Source: an uncultured Prevotellaceae bacterium | GTDB lineage: Bacteria; Bacteroidota; Bacteroidia; Bacteroidales; Bacteroidaceae | Assembly (NCBI GenBank): GCA_946539635.1 | Contig: CAMNHS010000076.1 | Coordinates: 1-6,614, forward strand | Reading direction: 5' to 3' | Length of the DNA stretch: 6,614 nt | Shown here: positions 5,557 through 6,614 of the stretch, one piece after another | Layout of the letters: each line of letters opens with the position of its first letter | How positions within the stretch are numbered: position 1 is the first letter of the stretch | Notes under the pieces: generated by a model | Database searches by the model: none | What the model was told of the DNA's origin: nothing | The model's input: only the letters and a program-made list of their open reading frames with translations | Made by a program: the position numbers and the translations under genes

Positions 5557-6614
5557 ATGAATGAACGTGTTAAGATAATAGACATTGCTGAGAGAGCAGG
5601 TGTATCTTCTGGAACGGTTGACAGAGTGCTTCACAACCGTCCTAATGTTTCGAAAAAATCTTTGGCCAAAGTTAAGGCAGCGCTTGCAGAATTGAATTAT
5701 GAGCCTAATGCATACGCCAGTGCCTTGGCATCTAACAGACGGTACGAATTTGTATGTCTGATGCCTCGACATGACAGTGAGGCGTATTGGTCTGAGGTTG
5801 AAGAAGGTCAAAAGAAATGTTGTGAAACGCGAAAGGACTTCAATGTGCATATTGACCATATGTACTATGTGCGCAATGATGTTAAGTCTTTCAAGGAAAA
5901 ATATGAGAAGATATTGGAGTCTAACCCAGACGGTGTTGTCATAGTACCGGCGAAGCTCGATTATACCCGCGTCTTTACCGACGAATTACATGAAAGGAAT
6001 ATTCCTTTTGTTCTGCTTGATTCATATCTGCCGGATTTGAGACCTTTGGCCTTCTATGGGCAGGATTCTTTTGCATCAGGATACTTTGCTGCTAAAATGC
6101 TTATGCTCATTGCGTCAAAAGAATCTGAGATAATGCTGATGAAGCAAACTGTTGACGGAAAGAACGTTGCATCAAAACAGCAGGACAACCGTGAGGTGGG
6201 ATTCCGTCACTACATGACTGACCATTTTCCTGATGTGAAGATAAACACACTTGATTTGCCATATTTGAATACGAAGAAGCAAAATAACGCTATTCTGGAG
6301 AAATATTTCTCTTCTCATCCTAAGACACACCATTGCATCACCATGAATTCCAAAGCCCATCTGGTTGGTGAATTTCTGTTGCAGACCAACAGACGAAATA
6401 TTCAGATAATGGGCTATGATATGGTAGCGAAAAATGCAAAATGTCTTAATGAAGGAAGTATCTCTTTCATTATAGCACAGCATGGATACCAGCAGGGATA
6501 TTATAGCATTGATGCTCTCGTAAGGGCTGTTGTGCTGAAGCGAAATGTTTCTCCTGTAAATTACATGCCGATTGAGATATTATCAAAAGAAAATATGGCA
6601 TTCTATCGTAGAAC
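5557..6614 (+). CDS. LacI-family transcriptional regulator with sugar-binding domain, cut by right window edge
   Basis: A DNA-binding repressor or activator expected to sense a sugar or sugar acid. From ATG 5557 the reading frame stays open for 352 codons to the window edge. The N-terminal helix-turn-helix is KIIDIAERAGVSSGTVDRVL (6-25) followed by HNRPNVSKKSLAKV, with D22 where most LacI proteins have Ser (TVSRVL). The hinge region is NAYASALASNRR (51-62). The rest is a periplasmic-binding-protein-like effector domain, with DGVVIVPAK (125-133), IPFVLLDS (149-156), IMGYDMVAKN (284-293) and SISFIIAQHGYQQGYYSI (301-318), typical of the sugar-ABC-binding-protein type. The visible end, MPIEILSKENMAFYRR, looks like the usual C-terminus, so only a few residues are missing. 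AGGA lies only 3 nt before the ATG, too close for a good Shine-Dalgarno. Its position opposite kdgK-eda suggests control of uronate catabolism, with KDG or a uronate as possible effector (inference). Confidence 0.92.
   Translation, partial: MNERVKIIDIAERAGVSSGTVDRVLHNRPNVSKKSLAKVKAALAELNYEPNAYASALASNRRYEFVCLMPRHDSEAYWSEVEEGQKKCCETRKDFNVHIDHMYYVRNDVKSFKEKYEKILESNPDGVVIVPAKLDYTRVFTDELHERNIPFVLLDSYLPDLRPLAFYGQDSFASGYFAAKMLMLIASKESEIMLMKQTVDGKNVASKQQDNREVGFRHYMTDHFPDVKINTLDLPYLNTKKQNNAILEKYFSSHPKTHHCITMNSKAHLVGEFLLQTNRRNIQIMGYDMVAKNAKCLNEGSISFIIAQHGYQQGYYSIDALVRAVVLKRNVSPVNYMPIEILSKENMAFYRR

Noticed and set aside
5500..5859. Minus-strand open frame of 119 codons over the start of the LacI-family gene
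   Set aside because: It is antisense to the conserved helix-turn-helix; composition and context do not suggest a gene.

Overview
The window looks like chromosomal DNA of a member of the Bacteroidota, most likely a Prevotella- or Bacteroides-type gut or oral anaerobe. Three things suggest this. Start codons lack real Shine-Dalgarno sequences, two gene starts are preceded by the Bacteroidota -7 promoter motif TAnnTTTG, and the proteins (Eda, KdgK, a TPR-containing histidine-kinase-like protein, a sugar-sensing LacI regulator) have Bacteroidota flavour. The genus is inferred from protein resemblance only.

Layout: four genes run leftwards on the minus strand in the order kdgK (5317 to 4295), eda (4249 to 3581), a large membrane histidine-kinase-like gene (about 3597 to 952) and mnmE (929 to beyond position 1). 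Gaps are 45 bp, an overlap of at least 17 bp, and 22 bp, so they could be one transcript. A LacI-family regulator gene runs rightwards from 5557 and is cut by the right edge only a few residues before its expected end. The 239-bp divergent region 5318-5556 holds a candidate promoter for each side, a perfect 12-bp palindrome on the kdgK -7 element, a 26-bp dyad just upstream of it, and a shorter dyad on the lacI-type -7 element. No stretch over 300 bp lacks a gene. No tRNA, rRNA, CRISPR, insertion sequence or obvious hairpin terminator was seen.

Function: KdgK phosphorylates 2-keto-3-deoxygluconate (KDG) to KDPG, and Eda splits KDPG into pyruvate and glyceraldehyde-3-phosphate. Together they are the last two steps of hexuronate (pectin/alginate-type sugar acid) catabolism. 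The divergent LacI-family protein is the obvious candidate local regulator. MnmE is a housekeeping GTPase for tRNA wobble-uridine modification and has no known link with uronates.

The two most interesting things are these. (1) The histidine-kinase-like protein has an intact ATP-binding domain in its first half, whose preceding helices lack an obvious phospho-acceptor histidine. A KHE-type histidine sits in a second membrane-anchored half that lacks an intact ATPase, and a signal-peptide-like segment lies at the junction. (2) Two different 7-bp tandem repeat arrays lie at the kdgK/eda and kinase/mnmE junctions. In both, the stop codon of the upstream gene occupies the same register of the repeat, and three consecutive units place TAA in all three reading frames.
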